Assembly (NCBI RefSeq): GCF_017377505.1
Contig: NZ_JAFREN010000004.1
Location: 62,001-126,000, forward strand
Length of the DNA stretch: 64,000 nt
Source: Enterococcus sp. DIV0212c
GTDB lineage: Bacteria; Bacillota; Bacilli; Lactobacillales; Enterococcaceae
Direction of reading: 5' to 3'
Below, one piece after another: positions 33,313-42,597 of the stretch. Under the pieces are notes generated by a model. That model was not told the origin of the DNA. It searched no databases and saw only the letters and a list, made by a program, of their open reading frames with translations. A program made the translations under genes and the position numbers. Positions within the stretch are counted from its first letter, which is position 1. Every line of letters starts with the position of its first letter.

Positions 33313-34182
33313 ATGATTAAATTAATTGCTTCAGATATGGATGGAACTTTACTGGATTCAAAAATGGGTATTTCAAGCGACAATGCTTCTGCTATCAGAG
33401 AGGCTGAACGTCTTGGTATTGAGTTTATGGTTGCTACCGGAAGAGCTTATACCGAAGCTAAACCAGCTTTGGAAGAAGCAGGCATCGAGTGTGCAATGAT
33501 TACTTTAAATGGCGCTAAAGTATTTGACAAAGCGGGTAATTCACTTTTCACTGCAGGTATCGAGAAAAAAACAACTGCAGAAATTTTAGATATTTTAGAT
33601 GCTCATGATATTTATTTTGAAGTCTCAACCAACAAAGGAATTTATTCTGAAAGACAAGAAAAAAGAATTGAGAACTTTGCTGCACATATCGCAACGACTA
33701 TGCCACATTTGACATATAAAGTCGCTATTGCAATGGCTTCTGCTCACTTGTCTTTATTAGATATCACTTATATTGAAGATATGCGTTCTTTAATCAAACA
33801 AAATGATATTGAAGTCTTAAAAATCATTGGTTTCAGTATGGACGGTCCAAAAGTATTAGCTCCTGCAAGTACTCAAATCAGACAACTAGCAGATTTAGTC
33901 GTGACTTCATCTGCTCAAAATAATATTGAAATCAATCATAAAAATGCTCAAAAAGGAATCGCTGTTGCCCATGTTGCAAAAGATCGCGGAATTTCTGAAA
34001 AAGAAGTCATGACGATTGGTGATAATTTTAATGACGTTAGTATGCTCCAATGGGCTGATGTTAGCTTCGCCATGGGAAATGCCGAGTTGGAAGTCAAAGA
34101 TCATGCTAAATATGTTACATCGACTAATCTAGAAAATGGTGTTGGTGAAGCAATTTTACGAGCTATCAGAGAAGATTTATAA
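33313..34182 (+). CDS. Cof-type HAD hydrolase (YidA-like)
   Basis: 289-aa phosphatase. HAD motif I is DMDGTLLDS, motif II TLNG, and motif IV IGDNFNDVSML; the C2 cap lies between. Relatives remove phosphate from sugar phosphates or flavin intermediates; the substrate is unknown. ACGAGGAG lies before the ATG. It is followed by the LURP-type gene 41 nt later, likely co-transcribed. Confidence 0.92.
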   Translation: MIKLIASDMDGTLLDSKMGISSDNASAIREAERLGIEFMVATGRAYTEAKPALEEAGIECAMITLNGAKVFDKAGNSLFTAGIEKKTTAEILDILDAHDIYFEVSTNKGIYSERQEKRIENFAAHIATTMPHLTYKVAIAMASAHLSLLDITYIEDMRSLIKQNDIEVLKIIGFSMDGPKVLAPASTQIRQLADLVVTSSAQNNIEINHKNAQKGIAVAHVAKDRGISEKEVMTIGDNFNDVSMLQWADVSFAMGNAELEVKDHAKYVTSTNLENGVGEAILRAIREDL

Positions 34183-34223
34183 TCACTTAGACCGCTAAGC
34201 AATGATGAAAAGAGGTGAGATCG

Positions 34224-34742
34224 GTGTCTGAGTTTTTTATTCAAGAACAACAATTAAGTAATGTTACTAGAACCATTGTTAAAGACGAAGATGGCAAGTC
34301 TCTTTTCTTACTTGTCGGACGCTGGGGGACCAGAGGTGATGCCCTCTCTCTTTACACAATGAGCGGTGAACTCGTTGCCAGTATTAGACAAACTTCTTTT
34401 GCTTTTGGCTCACGTTTTGAACTCTACAAAGGTTTTGAAAAAGTTGGTGTATTACGAAAAATATTGAATTTAAATGCTGATTTTTACTATATTCAACACA
34501 TGCACTGGACCGTTTTAGGTGATATTAGAAATCATCGTTACTCTATTTATCAAGTCAATCATAAAATTATGGAGATGAGCAAAGCAACACTTTTCTCTGG
34601 TGATTATTTTAGTTTGAATGTTACAAATGATGAGGATGCACCATTATGTATTTGCGTAGCTGCTGTGTTGGATTATTGGCTGTATAATAAAAAGAAAAAT
34701 CAGAACCACAAGCCAAATATTGGTTGGGGCACGACTTGTTAA
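34224..34742 (+). CDS. LURP-one/tubby-like protein (YxjI-like)
   Basis: 172-aa protein of the LURP-one-related tubby-like beta barrel family. It has FFIQEQQ at the start, SLYTMSGELVASIRQ, and a short hydrophobic stretch near VAAVLDYW. The GTG is chosen at the position about 8 nt after AGAGG; another GTG three codons earlier overlaps the site. Function unknown; B. subtilis YxjI is the comparable protein. Confidence 0.75.
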   Translation: MSEFFIQEQQLSNVTRTIVKDEDGKSLFLLVGRWGTRGDALSLYTMSGELVASIRQTSFAFGSRFELYKGFEKVGVLRKILNLNADFYYIQHMHWTVLGDIRNHRYSIYQVNHKIMEMSKATLFSGDYFSLNVTNDEDAPLCICVAAVLDYWLYNKKKNQNHKPNIGWGTTC

Positions 34743-34752
34743 ATAAAATAAT

Positions 34753-34787
34753 AAAAAAATCAGCGAGGATTATTCGCTGATTTTTTT
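34753..34787. terminator. Bidirectional terminator overlapping the end of a GNAT gene
   Basis: Stem AAAATCAGCGA/TCGCTGATTTT with a 7-nt loop that contains the minus-strand stop codon. T-runs on both strands. Confidence 0.9.
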
Positions 34788-35339
34788 CTGCATATGATCG
34801 TATAAATGTCCGCTGATCATCATTTCAGCAACATCTTTAAATCCTTTACGACTATACAATTTCTTAGCATTAGGATTCCCTTTGTCTACACTTAATCCAA
34901 TGACTTCTTTGCCATCTCTTTTAGCCATTTTTGGTAAAGCATCTAATAATTTAGAGCCAATTCCAGAGCCACGATATTTTTCATCGACCGAAATAGAATC
35001 TAGATACCATTCATTCGGCAAAGTTTCCGGATCAATAAATATTCTGATTTCTTCATCCAAATTGTATTTGCGCAATACTTTTTTTAAGGGTTCATCAATT
35101 ATCGGTTCATCTTCATTTGGATACCCAAAGGCAATTCCAGCGACTTGTCCATCTTCTTCATAAACCAAACCTCGTTGATAACCGTAACGGTATGTTGGAT
35201 CAGCTACAGCTTCAGCTAAGACTGCTAAGAGTGTTTCTTCTGGAATGATTTCCAATAAAGGTAATTCCATATCTTTTAAAATAACTAGAATCAACGGAGC
35301 AATAGCCTTTCCGTCTTCTTTTGTTGCAAAACGAATCAT
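34770..35339 (-). CDS. GNAT family N-acetyltransferase
   Basis: 189-aa acetyltransferase. SVDEKYRGSGIGSKLLDALP is the acetyl-CoA loop and GNPNAKKLYSRKGFKDV the C-terminal motif. It begins MIRFATKEDGKAIAPLI. The substrate is unknown. Monocistronic; its 3' end lies in a shared terminator. Confidence 0.87.
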   Translation of the reverse strand: MIRFATKEDGKAIAPLILVILKDMELPLLEIIPEETLLAVLAEAVADPTYRYGYQRGLVYEEDGQVAGIAFGYPNEDEPIIDEPLKKVLRKYNLDEEIRIFIDPETLPNEWYLDSISVDEKYRGSGIGSKLLDALPKMAKRDGKEVIGLSVDKGNPNAKKLYSRKGFKDVAEMMISGHLYDHMQKKISE

Positions 35340-35508
35340 TGTTATTCCTCACTTTCTGTATTGAGTGTATCATTTATTCTTTGATAGCGCATTACATTCA
35401 CTTGTTTTTTATTTGGTTTTAATAATTCGGCTTCTAACAGTTGTATTAATAAAGATATAATACTACGATATCGCTATTAAACATTATTATTCTTACTTCC
35501 TAATTTAC

Positions 35509-35534
35509 AAAAAAAAGACACCCAATTGAGTGTC
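35509..35534 (-). terminator. Terminator of the 3D-domain protein gene
   Basis: Short stem GACAC/GTGTC with neighbouring pairs, then eight T on the minus strand, 10 nt after the stop. Confidence 0.8.
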
Positions 35535-35543
35535 CTAATCTTT

Positions 35544-36704
35544 TTATTGAATTGTTACTTTAACATTATTTCTGCGTCCCCAAGTCAAACATTGATCAAC
35601 AGATGGGAAATGTACATCAATAATGTTTCCTTTAATTGCACCACCAGTATCTCCAGCGACAGCAAATCCATATCCTTCTACTTCAACGAATGATCCCAAA
35701 GGAATCACACTTGGGTCAACCGCGATCACATTACTTTGTGAACGAAGATCGATCCCTGTTGCTGTAATGAATCCAGATCCAGCTTCTCTCCAAGAGTAAG
35801 CTGTTGATTGCATGTAAAGTACTCGACCATTTGCATTACCGTTACCAGCATTTCCACCAGTATTAGGTATTTCTTCTGGTTGAGATGGTGAAGTAATGGC
35901 CGGCGGTTCCTCGCTGCTTGAGCTTGAACTGCTGCTTGAATCACTACTTGAAGATGAACTACTACTTGAGCTTGATGCGGCAGTAGCCTCAGCTTTTCTT
36001 TGAGCTTCGGCAGCTGCTTCTTGTTGCTTTTTAGCTTCAGCGGCTTTCTTCTCATCAGTGATACGTTTTTCTTCTGTTTGTTTTTCGCTAGCGATTTGTT
36101 GTAATGCAGCTTGATTATCAGATAATTGCTGTTTTAAGGTTACAACTTGTTCATCCATTGCTGATGCTTCATCCTGTAATTTTGCTTCGTTGGTTTGTAA
36201 TTCTTCTTGTTTGTTTTTTACAGTTTCTTGAAGTTCAGACAATTTTTCTTTATCTTTAGATAGACGATCGATTTTTTCTTTTTCTGCATTTTGTAAAATT
36301 GTCATCGCATACGCTTTATTAAAGAAATCAGATACACTCTCAGCATCTAATAATACTTGCCATGTACGCTGTTCCCCACTTAGTTGGACATCTTTCATAC
36401 GATTTCCAACAACTTCTTTACGGCGTGCAATACTTTGTTCTGTCACTGTAATTTCAGCTTCAGAGTTCTTGATTGTTTCTTCAGCTTTTGAAATATCCAC
36501 TTTAAGTTTTTCAATTTCAGTGTATTTTTCATTAACATCATTCAAAGCTGTATTGATATCTTCGCTAAGTGATGCTCCTGTTTGTGCGGCTTGTGTCTCT
36601 TTATCCTTCAGCGCGTCTAATGACTCTGCTGCGGCACCCATTGGAAGAGCAACATTTACTAGCATGATAGCAGCTAAAAATGGTATCAATTTTTTTACTT
36701 TCAC
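35544..36704 (-). CDS. Secreted PcsB-like coiled-coil protein with poly-Ser linker and 3D domain
   Basis: 386-aa exported protein. The signal peptide ends near GAAAES. A long coiled coil (about 28-225), like the PcsB/SagA N-terminal domain, is followed by a Ser-rich linker (about 233-260, nearly uninterrupted Ser) and a C-terminal 3D domain (about 295-386). The 3D domain has the Asp residues in GDTGGAIKGNIIDVHFPS, known from lytic transglycosylase-like YocH and MltA folds. The start is taken as GTG before KVKKLIPF, 11 nt after AAAGG; an upstream GTG abuts the site. Probably acts on cell-wall glycan. Confidence 0.87.
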   Translation of the reverse strand: MKVKKLIPFLAAIMLVNVALPMGAAAESLDALKDKETQAAQTGASLSEDINTALNDVNEKYTEIEKLKVDISKAEETIKNSEAEITVTEQSIARRKEVVGNRMKDVQLSGEQRTWQVLLDAESVSDFFNKAYAMTILQNAEKEKIDRLSKDKEKLSELQETVKNKQEELQTNEAKLQDEASAMDEQVVTLKQQLSDNQAALQQIASEKQTEEKRITDEKKAAEAKKQQEAAAEAQRKAEATAASSSSSSSSSSSDSSSSSSSSSEEPPAITSPSQPEEIPNTGGNAGNGNANGRVLYMQSTAYSWREAGSGFITATGIDLRSQSNVIAVDPSVIPLGSFVEVEGYGFAVAGDTGGAIKGNIIDVHFPSVDQCLTWGRRNNVKVTIQ

Positions 36705-36942
36705 TGAATCCAACACCTTTCCTAACTAAATCCAACTCTACCTATTATACTAATCTATAAGGGTTATATTATTTCAATAGCGTTACAATTTATTACATTT
36801 TAGCGAAAACACCCTTTTTTCTGTAACATTGCAGAAGGAAATCTCCCTTATTTTGCTACCCTAAAACCCAAATTTTCCCTATCATATCAGCCTTTCTTTT
36901 ATGTTATAGCACACAGAAACAATCTGTTATACTTTATTAATA

Positions 36943-37788
36943 TTACTTAGTATTTTTTTGGTTTTTATTGATAATTTCTTGTACTTCTGAAGGATTTTTC
37001 ACATTTTTAAGCTTTAATTTAGGATAATTTCGTATCCAACGTCTCTGATTAAAGCTCATATGAGTAACTATTTTTTTGATTGTTGGTGTGTCTTTAAGTT
37101 CTTCTAACCAAGATGTCCATTCTGCATTTTTTACTTGTTTGCGCTCGTTGATTTCTCCTGATACGGACTCTTTTAGCTCAGAAATATTCACAGATAGTTC
37201 CTCACGTTTTTCATTTAAAACTGTAGATAATTCTTGTTTCCGCTCTTCAACAGCTGTGCTGATTTGAGTTGTAACCTTTTTGAATGACTGCATGTTGACT
37301 AATGTATAAATCAGATCGCTAATAATGATGACCAATAAAATAATTGGTAGAAACATGCCGAATTTCTCAGATAAAAACGTTTCAAACAGCATCACTTTTG
37401 GATGGATCACACGCACAATCAGCACACAACCAACACCCCAAAAAAGTGACACTGGCAGTGCAACACGGCCATTGATGTTAAACGGTACATCTTTATAATC
37501 CCACCAAGAAGCATGGAACAGCTTTTCCAATCCATAGCTAGTTAGATACTCTAAAATGGTTACTAGAACTGTTGATAATAAATACAAGACAATGATATTT
37601 TGTCTAAGTGGTTCTAAAAAGTAAAGAACACCTAAAATACCGAACCCATAAATTGGACAATAAGGCCCTACTAAAAAACCTCGGTAGATAAATTTTCCAG
37701 CTTTCAATGAACAATAAACAGTCTCCCACAGCCAACCGATAAATGAGTAGATGAAAAATAATAAAACGATTTTAATAAATTCATTCAT
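36943..37788 (-). CDS. Putative ABC transporter permease-type membrane protein (PF06541)
   Basis: 281-aa membrane protein with about five helices in residues 1-165, then a cytoplasmic tail with a Glu/Lys coiled coil (about 170-225). The start FIYSFIGWLWETVYCSLKAGKFIYRGFLVGP is split by conserved Trp and Glu residues typical of the CmpB family. The family name says permease, but no ATPase or binding protein is adjacent. Role unknown. Confidence 0.82.
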   Translation of the reverse strand: MNEFIKIVLLFFIYSFIGWLWETVYCSLKAGKFIYRGFLVGPYCPIYGFGILGVLYFLEPLRQNIIVLYLLSTVLVTILEYLTSYGLEKLFHASWWDYKDVPFNINGRVALPVSLFWGVGCVLIVRVIHPKVMLFETFLSEKFGMFLPIILLVIIISDLIYTLVNMQSFKKVTTQISTAVEERKQELSTVLNEKREELSVNISELKESVSGEINERKQVKNAEWTSWLEELKDTPTIKKIVTHMSFNQRRWIRNYPKLKLKNVKNPSEVQEIINKNQKNTK

Positions 37789-37945
37789 AGTTTTTCTCCT
37801 TTAAAATAGTATTTACTAGTTATTGTAACAAATAATCATGATTTTATGCGAGCAACTTTATTCTCATGAAGGATTGATATACAATAGAAGGAAAGTTTGA
37901 CTTTAGACATTACAGAGTGAAGCGAACGAAGCAACTCTAGCTTTT

Positions 37946-38056
37946 GTGCTATCTAACTTTACGGACTTCTCGGAAAAATGCTGAAGATTGAATGAAGCAA
38001 AAATCGTCTCAGTTGATTTTATTTGTTTTTAAGTTGAAACTGGTCAAGTCCGCTAC
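37946..38056. repeat. Hairpin-forming intergenic repeat, copy at the second ABC operon
   Basis: About 111 bp in the opposite orientation to copy 1: its complement begins GTAGCGGACTTG and ends GTTAGATAGCAC. The end segments match those at 1708-1820 and 42461-42580 (TTTTTCCGAGAAG near one end). It sits about 23 nt before the ABC gene. A partial unit precedes it (about 37905-37945). Confidence 0.6.
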
Positions 38057-38079
38057 ATTTTTAAATCAAGGAGGAACCT

Positions 38080-39798
38080 ATGATCCAATTACTGAAATAC
38101 GCAAAGAAGTATCGCAAGCAAATTATTCTTGGTCCATTTTTTAAATTTTTAGAAGCTTGCTTTGAATTAGTTTTGCCATTATTTATGGCTCGTTTAGTTG
38201 ATCAAGGTATTCGAAATAATGATTGGTCTTATGTTGTCCAGATGGCTGGTTGGATGTTTTTGATGTCAGTTATTGGGTTGATTTGCGTTTTGATTTGCCA
38301 ATACTATTCTTCAATTGCTTCACAAGGTTTTGGTACGGAGTTGAGAAATCAACTGATGAAGAAAATCAATCAGCTTTCACATGCTGAATTGAACAGCTTT
38401 GGGACCGACACATTGATCACACGTATGACCAACGATATCAATCAATTACAATTAGCATTGGCGATGTTGATTCGTCTGGTGATTCGAGCACCTTTTTTAA
38501 GTATTGGTTCAGTTATTATGGCTTTTTATATCAATGTACAAATGGGGTTGATTTTTCTACTCATGTTACCGATTTTTTGTCTAATTCTTTATTTCATTAT
38601 AAAAACAACTGTACCTTTATATAAAAAAGTTCAAGAAAAACTAGACTTATTAAACCGACAAATTAGCCAGAATCTAAGTGGCGTTCGGGTCATCCGAGCA
38701 TTTGCTAGAAAACAAACAGAAGAAAAGCATGTCAATGAAGTAACGGATGATCTTTCTACTATTTATATTCGTGTTTCTAATATTTCAGCTTTATTGACAC
38801 CTGCTACCACTTTAGTAATGAACCTTGGTATTTTGGCTTTGCTTTATCTTGGTGGGATCAAAGTCGAGATTGGTGGATTACAACAAGGTGAAGTGTTGGC
38901 TTTGATCAATTATATGAATCAGATGCTGCTTGCTTTGATCGTTGTTTCCAATTTAGTAATCATTTTTACACGCGCTTCAGCCTCTGCATCAAGAGTTCAG
39001 GAAGTACTTTCTGTCGTTCCTAGTATTCAACCAGATCTCGATAAAACAGCTTCTGAGAATCAATCAGAAGGAATCGTGTTCGATCATGTATCCTTCCGTT
39101 ATCAACCGACAGCAGGATTGGCTTTGACAGATATTTCATTAAAGATCCCCAAAAACTCAATTCTAGGAATCACTGGACCAACTGGCGGAGGAAAAAGTAC
39201 ACTAACTCAATTGATTCCGCGCTTTTATGATACGAGCGAAGGCAATCTCTTTGTCGATGGTATCAATGTGCGTGACTGGTCTATAGAAAAACTACGCAAA
39301 AAAATTGCGATTACACCTCAAACAGCGGTTTTATTTACTGGTACAATTAGAGAAAATCTCCAATGGGGCAAAACTAATGCGACTGACGAAGAATGCTGGC
39401 AAGCTTTGGAAACCGCTCAATGTAAAGATTTCGTCGAAAACCTAAGTGAAGGTTTAGATACACCAGTATACGAAGGCGGTAAAAACTTTTCTGGCGGTCA
39501 AAAACAGCGATTGACGATTGCCCGTGCGTTGATCCGTAAACCGGATGTGCTGATTCTAGATGATTCTTTAAGTGCCTTAGATTATCAAACCGATCTAAAT
39601 TTACGAACAGCTCTACAGCAGGATTTAACAGAAACAACCTTGATTTTGATTTCTCAACGGATCAGCTCGATTCAACAAGCAGATCAAATTTTAGTCTTAG
39701 CTAGCGGCAAACAAGTTGGGCTGGGCACTCATGAAGAATTGTTACAACATTCCACAGCCTATCAAGAAATCGTTGCTTCACAAAAGGAGGAGGATTAA
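38080..39798 (+). CDS. ABC exporter subunit, degenerate-site half (second pair)
   Basis: 572-aa half-transporter. Six membrane helices, then an NBD with Walker A GPTGGGKSTL, signature FSGGQKQR and Walker B LILDDSLSALD. The catalytic Glu position is Asp, marking the degenerate half. The next gene has the intact Glu, so they form a heterodimer. AAGGAGGAACCT before the ATG. Upstream lies a hairpin repeat rather than a regulator gene, unlike the first pair. Resembles EfrA-type drug exporters. Confidence 0.9.
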   Translation: MIQLLKYAKKYRKQIILGPFFKFLEACFELVLPLFMARLVDQGIRNNDWSYVVQMAGWMFLMSVIGLICVLICQYYSSIASQGFGTELRNQLMKKINQLSHAELNSFGTDTLITRMTNDINQLQLALAMLIRLVIRAPFLSIGSVIMAFYINVQMGLIFLLMLPIFCLILYFIIKTTVPLYKKVQEKLDLLNRQISQNLSGVRVIRAFARKQTEEKHVNEVTDDLSTIYIRVSNISALLTPATTLVMNLGILALLYLGGIKVEIGGLQQGEVLALINYMNQMLLALIVVSNLVIIFTRASASASRVQEVLSVVPSIQPDLDKTASENQSEGIVFDHVSFRYQPTAGLALTDISLKIPKNSILGITGPTGGGKSTLTQLIPRFYDTSEGNLFVDGINVRDWSIEKLRKKIAITPQTAVLFTGTIRENLQWGKTNATDEECWQALETAQCKDFVENLSEGLDTPVYEGGKNFSGGQKQRLTIARALIRKPDVLILDDSLSALDYQTDLNLRTALQQDLTETTLILISQRISSIQQADQILVLASGKQVGLGTHEELLQHSTAYQEIVASQKEED

Positions 39799-39800
39799 TC

Positions 39801-41564
39801 ATGATGACGAAAAAAACAGCCAATAATTCATTTAATCGCTTCATGCCTTATTTACTCCGTTATCCTAAGGAAATGATTGCTGCCGTTTTTCTTGGTATTC
39901 TTAGCGGTTTAACAACTGTTTTAATGACTTATTATATGGGAAAATCTGTTGATACCATGGTTGCACAAGGTCACGTTGATTTTTCACGTCTCTTGCAGCT
40001 CCTCAGTACATTAGCTGGTATTTTGATCATTACTGTTGTCAGTCAATGGCTGATCCAGCGCTTAGGAAATCGTGTGTCTTATCTTGCCGTTGCAGAACTA
40101 AGAAAAGATGCTTTTGCTCATTTAAATCGCCTACCTTTAAATTATTATGACCAGACTTCTCATGGAAATATCGTTAGTCGTTTTACTAATGATATGGATA
40201 ATATTTCAGTTGCCTGCTCAGCTGTTTTTAATCAGTTATTTTCTGGACTATCTGTGGTGATCATCGCATTTTTCTTTATGCTTAAACTTAGTCCTATACT
40301 CACAGCTGTCGTTTTGATTTCAACGCCAGTCATTTTTCTAGTCAACTGGGTCGTTGCAAAATCGTCTCAGAAAAACTTTTCTGCTCAACAAAAAATTGTG
40401 GGTGAAATTTCTGGCTACGTTTCTGAAATGGTTGGCAATCAAAAAATCGTTAAGGCCTTTCAACAAGAGCAAGTCTCTCAGCTACGCTTTGAGGCATTAA
40501 ATCAACAATTGTATGCGCGAGGACAAAAAGCTCAATTTTCATCGTCCCTAACAAATCCACTTTCTCGTTTTATTGACCATTTAGCTTATTTATCGATTGG
40601 TCTTGTTGGCGGATTATTATTATTAAGCGGTAATTCGGCTATTACGATTGGCGTGATTTCCAGTTTCACGATCTACTCCAGCCAGTTTTCTAAACCTTTT
40701 ATCGAGTTGTCAGGAATCACTACACAAATTCAAACAGCTCTAGCTGGATTAGATCGTACTTTTGAAATCATCAGCCAACCAGAAGAAAAACCAGATGGGA
40801 AGCATGCTTTTGTTTTAACTAATGTCGAAGGAAAAGTTGTTTTTGATCACGTCGATTTTGCTTATACACCTACAAAACCATTGATCCAAGACTTTAATTT
40901 GACAGCCTCTCCTGGTGAAACAATCGCAATTGTTGGGAAAACAGGCGCTGGCAAGTCAACCTTAGTCAATTTACTGATGCGTTTTTATGAGGTTGATAGT
41001 GGTCAAATTTTGATCGACGGTCATAACATCACACAGGTCACAAGAGATAGCTTACGTAAAAGTTTTGGGATGGTTTTGCAAGATACTTGGTTATTTGACA
41101 GCACTATTCGTGATAATCTGACTTACGGAAACGCTGAAGCAACGGATGAGCAAATCGAAGCAGCTATGAAAAAAGCCTATATTTTTGATTTTGTAACTCG
41201 TTTGCCTAAAGGATTAGATACAATGATCGGTGCTAGTGGGATCAAGATTTCCGAAGGGCAACGGCAATTGATGACGATCGCCAGAACAATGATCAGTAAT
41301 CCCCCGATGTTGATTTTAGATGAAGCGACTAGTTCTGTTGATACGTTGACTGAGAAAAACATTCAAGATGCTTTTTTACAAATGATGGACGGACGAACAA
41401 GCTTTGTGATTGCCCATCGCCTTTCAACGATCAAAAATGCAGACAAAATTTTAGTCATGGAACAAGGTTCTGTGGTAGAAATCGGGAGTCATGATGAATT
41501 GATCCAGAAAAAAGATGGTTATTATCACGCCTTATACGAAGCTCAATTTAAAAATCAAGTATAA
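39801..41564 (+). CDS. ABC exporter subunit, consensus-site half (second pair)
   Basis: 587-aa half-transporter. Walker A GKTGAGKSTL, signature ISEGQRQL, Walker B MLILDEATSSVD with intact Glu. It starts two bases after the partner's stop; GGAGGAGG lies inside the partner's end. The pair is likely a multidrug or peptide exporter. EfrB-like by layout; the name needs a search. Confidence 0.9.
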   Translation: MMTKKTANNSFNRFMPYLLRYPKEMIAAVFLGILSGLTTVLMTYYMGKSVDTMVAQGHVDFSRLLQLLSTLAGILIITVVSQWLIQRLGNRVSYLAVAELRKDAFAHLNRLPLNYYDQTSHGNIVSRFTNDMDNISVACSAVFNQLFSGLSVVIIAFFFMLKLSPILTAVVLISTPVIFLVNWVVAKSSQKNFSAQQKIVGEISGYVSEMVGNQKIVKAFQQEQVSQLRFEALNQQLYARGQKAQFSSSLTNPLSRFIDHLAYLSIGLVGGLLLLSGNSAITIGVISSFTIYSSQFSKPFIELSGITTQIQTALAGLDRTFEIISQPEEKPDGKHAFVLTNVEGKVVFDHVDFAYTPTKPLIQDFNLTASPGETIAIVGKTGAGKSTLVNLLMRFYEVDSGQILIDGHNITQVTRDSLRKSFGMVLQDTWLFDSTIRDNLTYGNAEATDEQIEAAMKKAYIFDFVTRLPKGLDTMIGASGIKISEGQRQLMTIARTMISNPPMLILDEATSSVDTLTEKNIQDAFLQMMDGRTSFVIAHRLSTIKNADKILVMEQGSVVEIGSHDELIQKKDGYYHALYEAQFKNQV

Positions 41565-41575
41565 GAAACAAAAAG

Positions 41576-41618
41576 CCTCAAACTTCCTTGGGATGTAGGA
41601 AAGTTTGAGGTTTTTTTT
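41576..41618. terminator. Bidirectional terminator between ABC pair and folT
   Basis: 14-bp stem CCTCAAACTT... with complement at 41597-41610, and eight T on the plus strand. Confidence 0.9.
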
Positions 41619-42153
41619 ATTTAAAATTGGTTAATGATCTATTCAAAAATTGCTTATAAGGAACTTTATTCCCTAAATAATAGGTAGCAACTACTTGTAT
41701 CGGGAAAAAGATGATATTCTTCACGATTCTAGGCGCCCACCAAGCGAGATTGGAAATATTTACACCATACATTAAACCAAGCCATAACGGTGTTAGGAAC
41801 ATGTGAATAATCAAGGTAACTGATAAAGTCGCCATAATTACTCTTTTCCAAGTTAATTCTTTCTTAAAATAGAAGAAACCATAAATCGCACCAGAGATAA
41901 ACGCATTCAACGTAAATCCAGGGAAATAAGGTCCTTTAGGAAATAACAGCATACCGACTGTATCCGCTACGGCACTACCGATTCCTGTCCAGAATGGGCC
42001 AAAAAGAATTCCCATCAATGATTCTGGAATAAAGGTCAAACTAATTCGTAAAAATTGGGTTTCAAACGAAATAAATCGTGTAAAAACCACCATTAACGCA
42101 ATCAATAAACTCATCAGCGTAATGGTCCGTGTATCAATTTTTCTTTTCTTCAT
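41617..42153 (-). CDS. folT: FolT, folate-specific ECF transporter S component
   Basis: 178-aa membrane protein with six helices that binds folate and docks on the shared EcfT-EcfA module (not in the window). FISFETQFLRISLTFIPESLMGILFGP and GMLLFPKGPYFPGFTLNAFISG are typical of FolT. The start is the ATG after AGAGGAG; an earlier ATG touches the site. The assignment is supported by the split THF riboswitch in its leader. It has its own promoter behind mgsA. Confidence 0.92.
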   Translation of the reverse strand: MKKRKIDTRTITLMSLLIALMVVFTRFISFETQFLRISLTFIPESLMGILFGPFWTGIGSAVADTVGMLLFPKGPYFPGFTLNAFISGAIYGFFYFKKELTWKRVIMATLSVTLIIHMFLTPLWLGLMYGVNISNLAWWAPRIVKNIIFFPIQVVATYYLGNKVPYKQFLNRSLTNFK

Positions 42154-42185
42154 TTCTAGCATCTCCTCTAAGAGCTGCTACACAA

Positions 42186-42216
42186 AATATGCAGCGAATG
42201 CGAAAACAAAACCGCG
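42186..42216 (-). promoter_or_regulatory. 3' half of the split THF riboswitch
   Basis: On the minus strand it reads CGCGG, a U-rich P2 strand, then CGCAUUCGCUGC. This aligns with the 3' part of the known aptamer (CGCGG...GCAUCCGCUCC). CUG pairs with CAG at 42653-42655 (P1), CAUUC pairs with GGAUG of loop 3 (pseudoknot, one G-U), and UUUUC pairs with the P2 strand of the 5' half. Directly after it GCUGC can instead pair with GCAGC near the ribosome site, a possible switch. Confidence 0.75.
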
Positions 42217-42226
42217 AATATAGAAA

Positions 42227-42340
42227 AGTGGAACGAACCGCTTATCTCTTTTGAAAATTAGGAAAGTAGCATTGAAACGTTCTTTGTTTCACTGATACTT
42301 TATCTATTTTCCTAAAGAGATGGTTCGTGCAACTAGATCA
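42227..42340. repeat. Hairpin repeat A inside the folT leader
   Basis: Starts GAAAAGTGGAACGAA, ends CAACTAGATCA. Internal pairs: AACC/GGTT, ATCTCTT/AAGAGAT, TAGGAAA/TTTCCTA, GAAAC/GTTTC around a short loop. Confidence 0.75.
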
Positions 42341-42460
42341 TAGAAAAGCGGAATGAAGCGTTTAGCCTTTTAGAAAGTTAGGAATCTGAACGTGGAACGC
42401 CTTTTGTTCCATGTGAAGATTATCTACTTTCCTCAAAGGCTGCTTCATGCAACTAGATCA
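42341..42460. repeat. Hairpin repeat B inside the folT leader
   Basis: Starts GAAAAGCGGAATGAAGC, ends CAACTAGATCAC. Internal pairs: GAAGC/GCTTC, AGCCTTT/AAAGGCT, TGGAAC/GTTCCA around GCCTTTT. Confidence 0.75.
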
Positions 42461-42580
42461 CTGAAAAGCGGAATGAACTCATTCAGCTTCAACTGAAAAA
42501 TAGGGAATACTGATTGTGGCGCTTTTTACCACTAGCATTATTCATCTTTTTTCCGAGAAGCTAGTTCATACAGCTAGATC
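42461..42580. repeat. Hairpin repeat C inside the folT leader
   Basis: Starts GAAAAGCGGAATGAAC, ends CAGCTAGATC. Internal pairs: GAACT/AGTTC, AGCTTC/GAGAAGCT with mismatch, GTGG/CCAC around a T-rich loop. Confidence 0.75.
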
Positions 42581-42597
42581 ACTTTTCTCATATATTC

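Noticed and set aside
33168..33383. 71-aa minus-strand ORF between ung and the HAD gene
   Set aside because: Overlaps the HAD start and its promoter region; composition and lack of a ribosome site suggest noise.
35726..36055. 109-aa minus-strand ORF within the 3D-domain gene
   Set aside because: A frame kept open by the Ser-rich repeat and coiled-coil codons; overlaps the real gene entirely.
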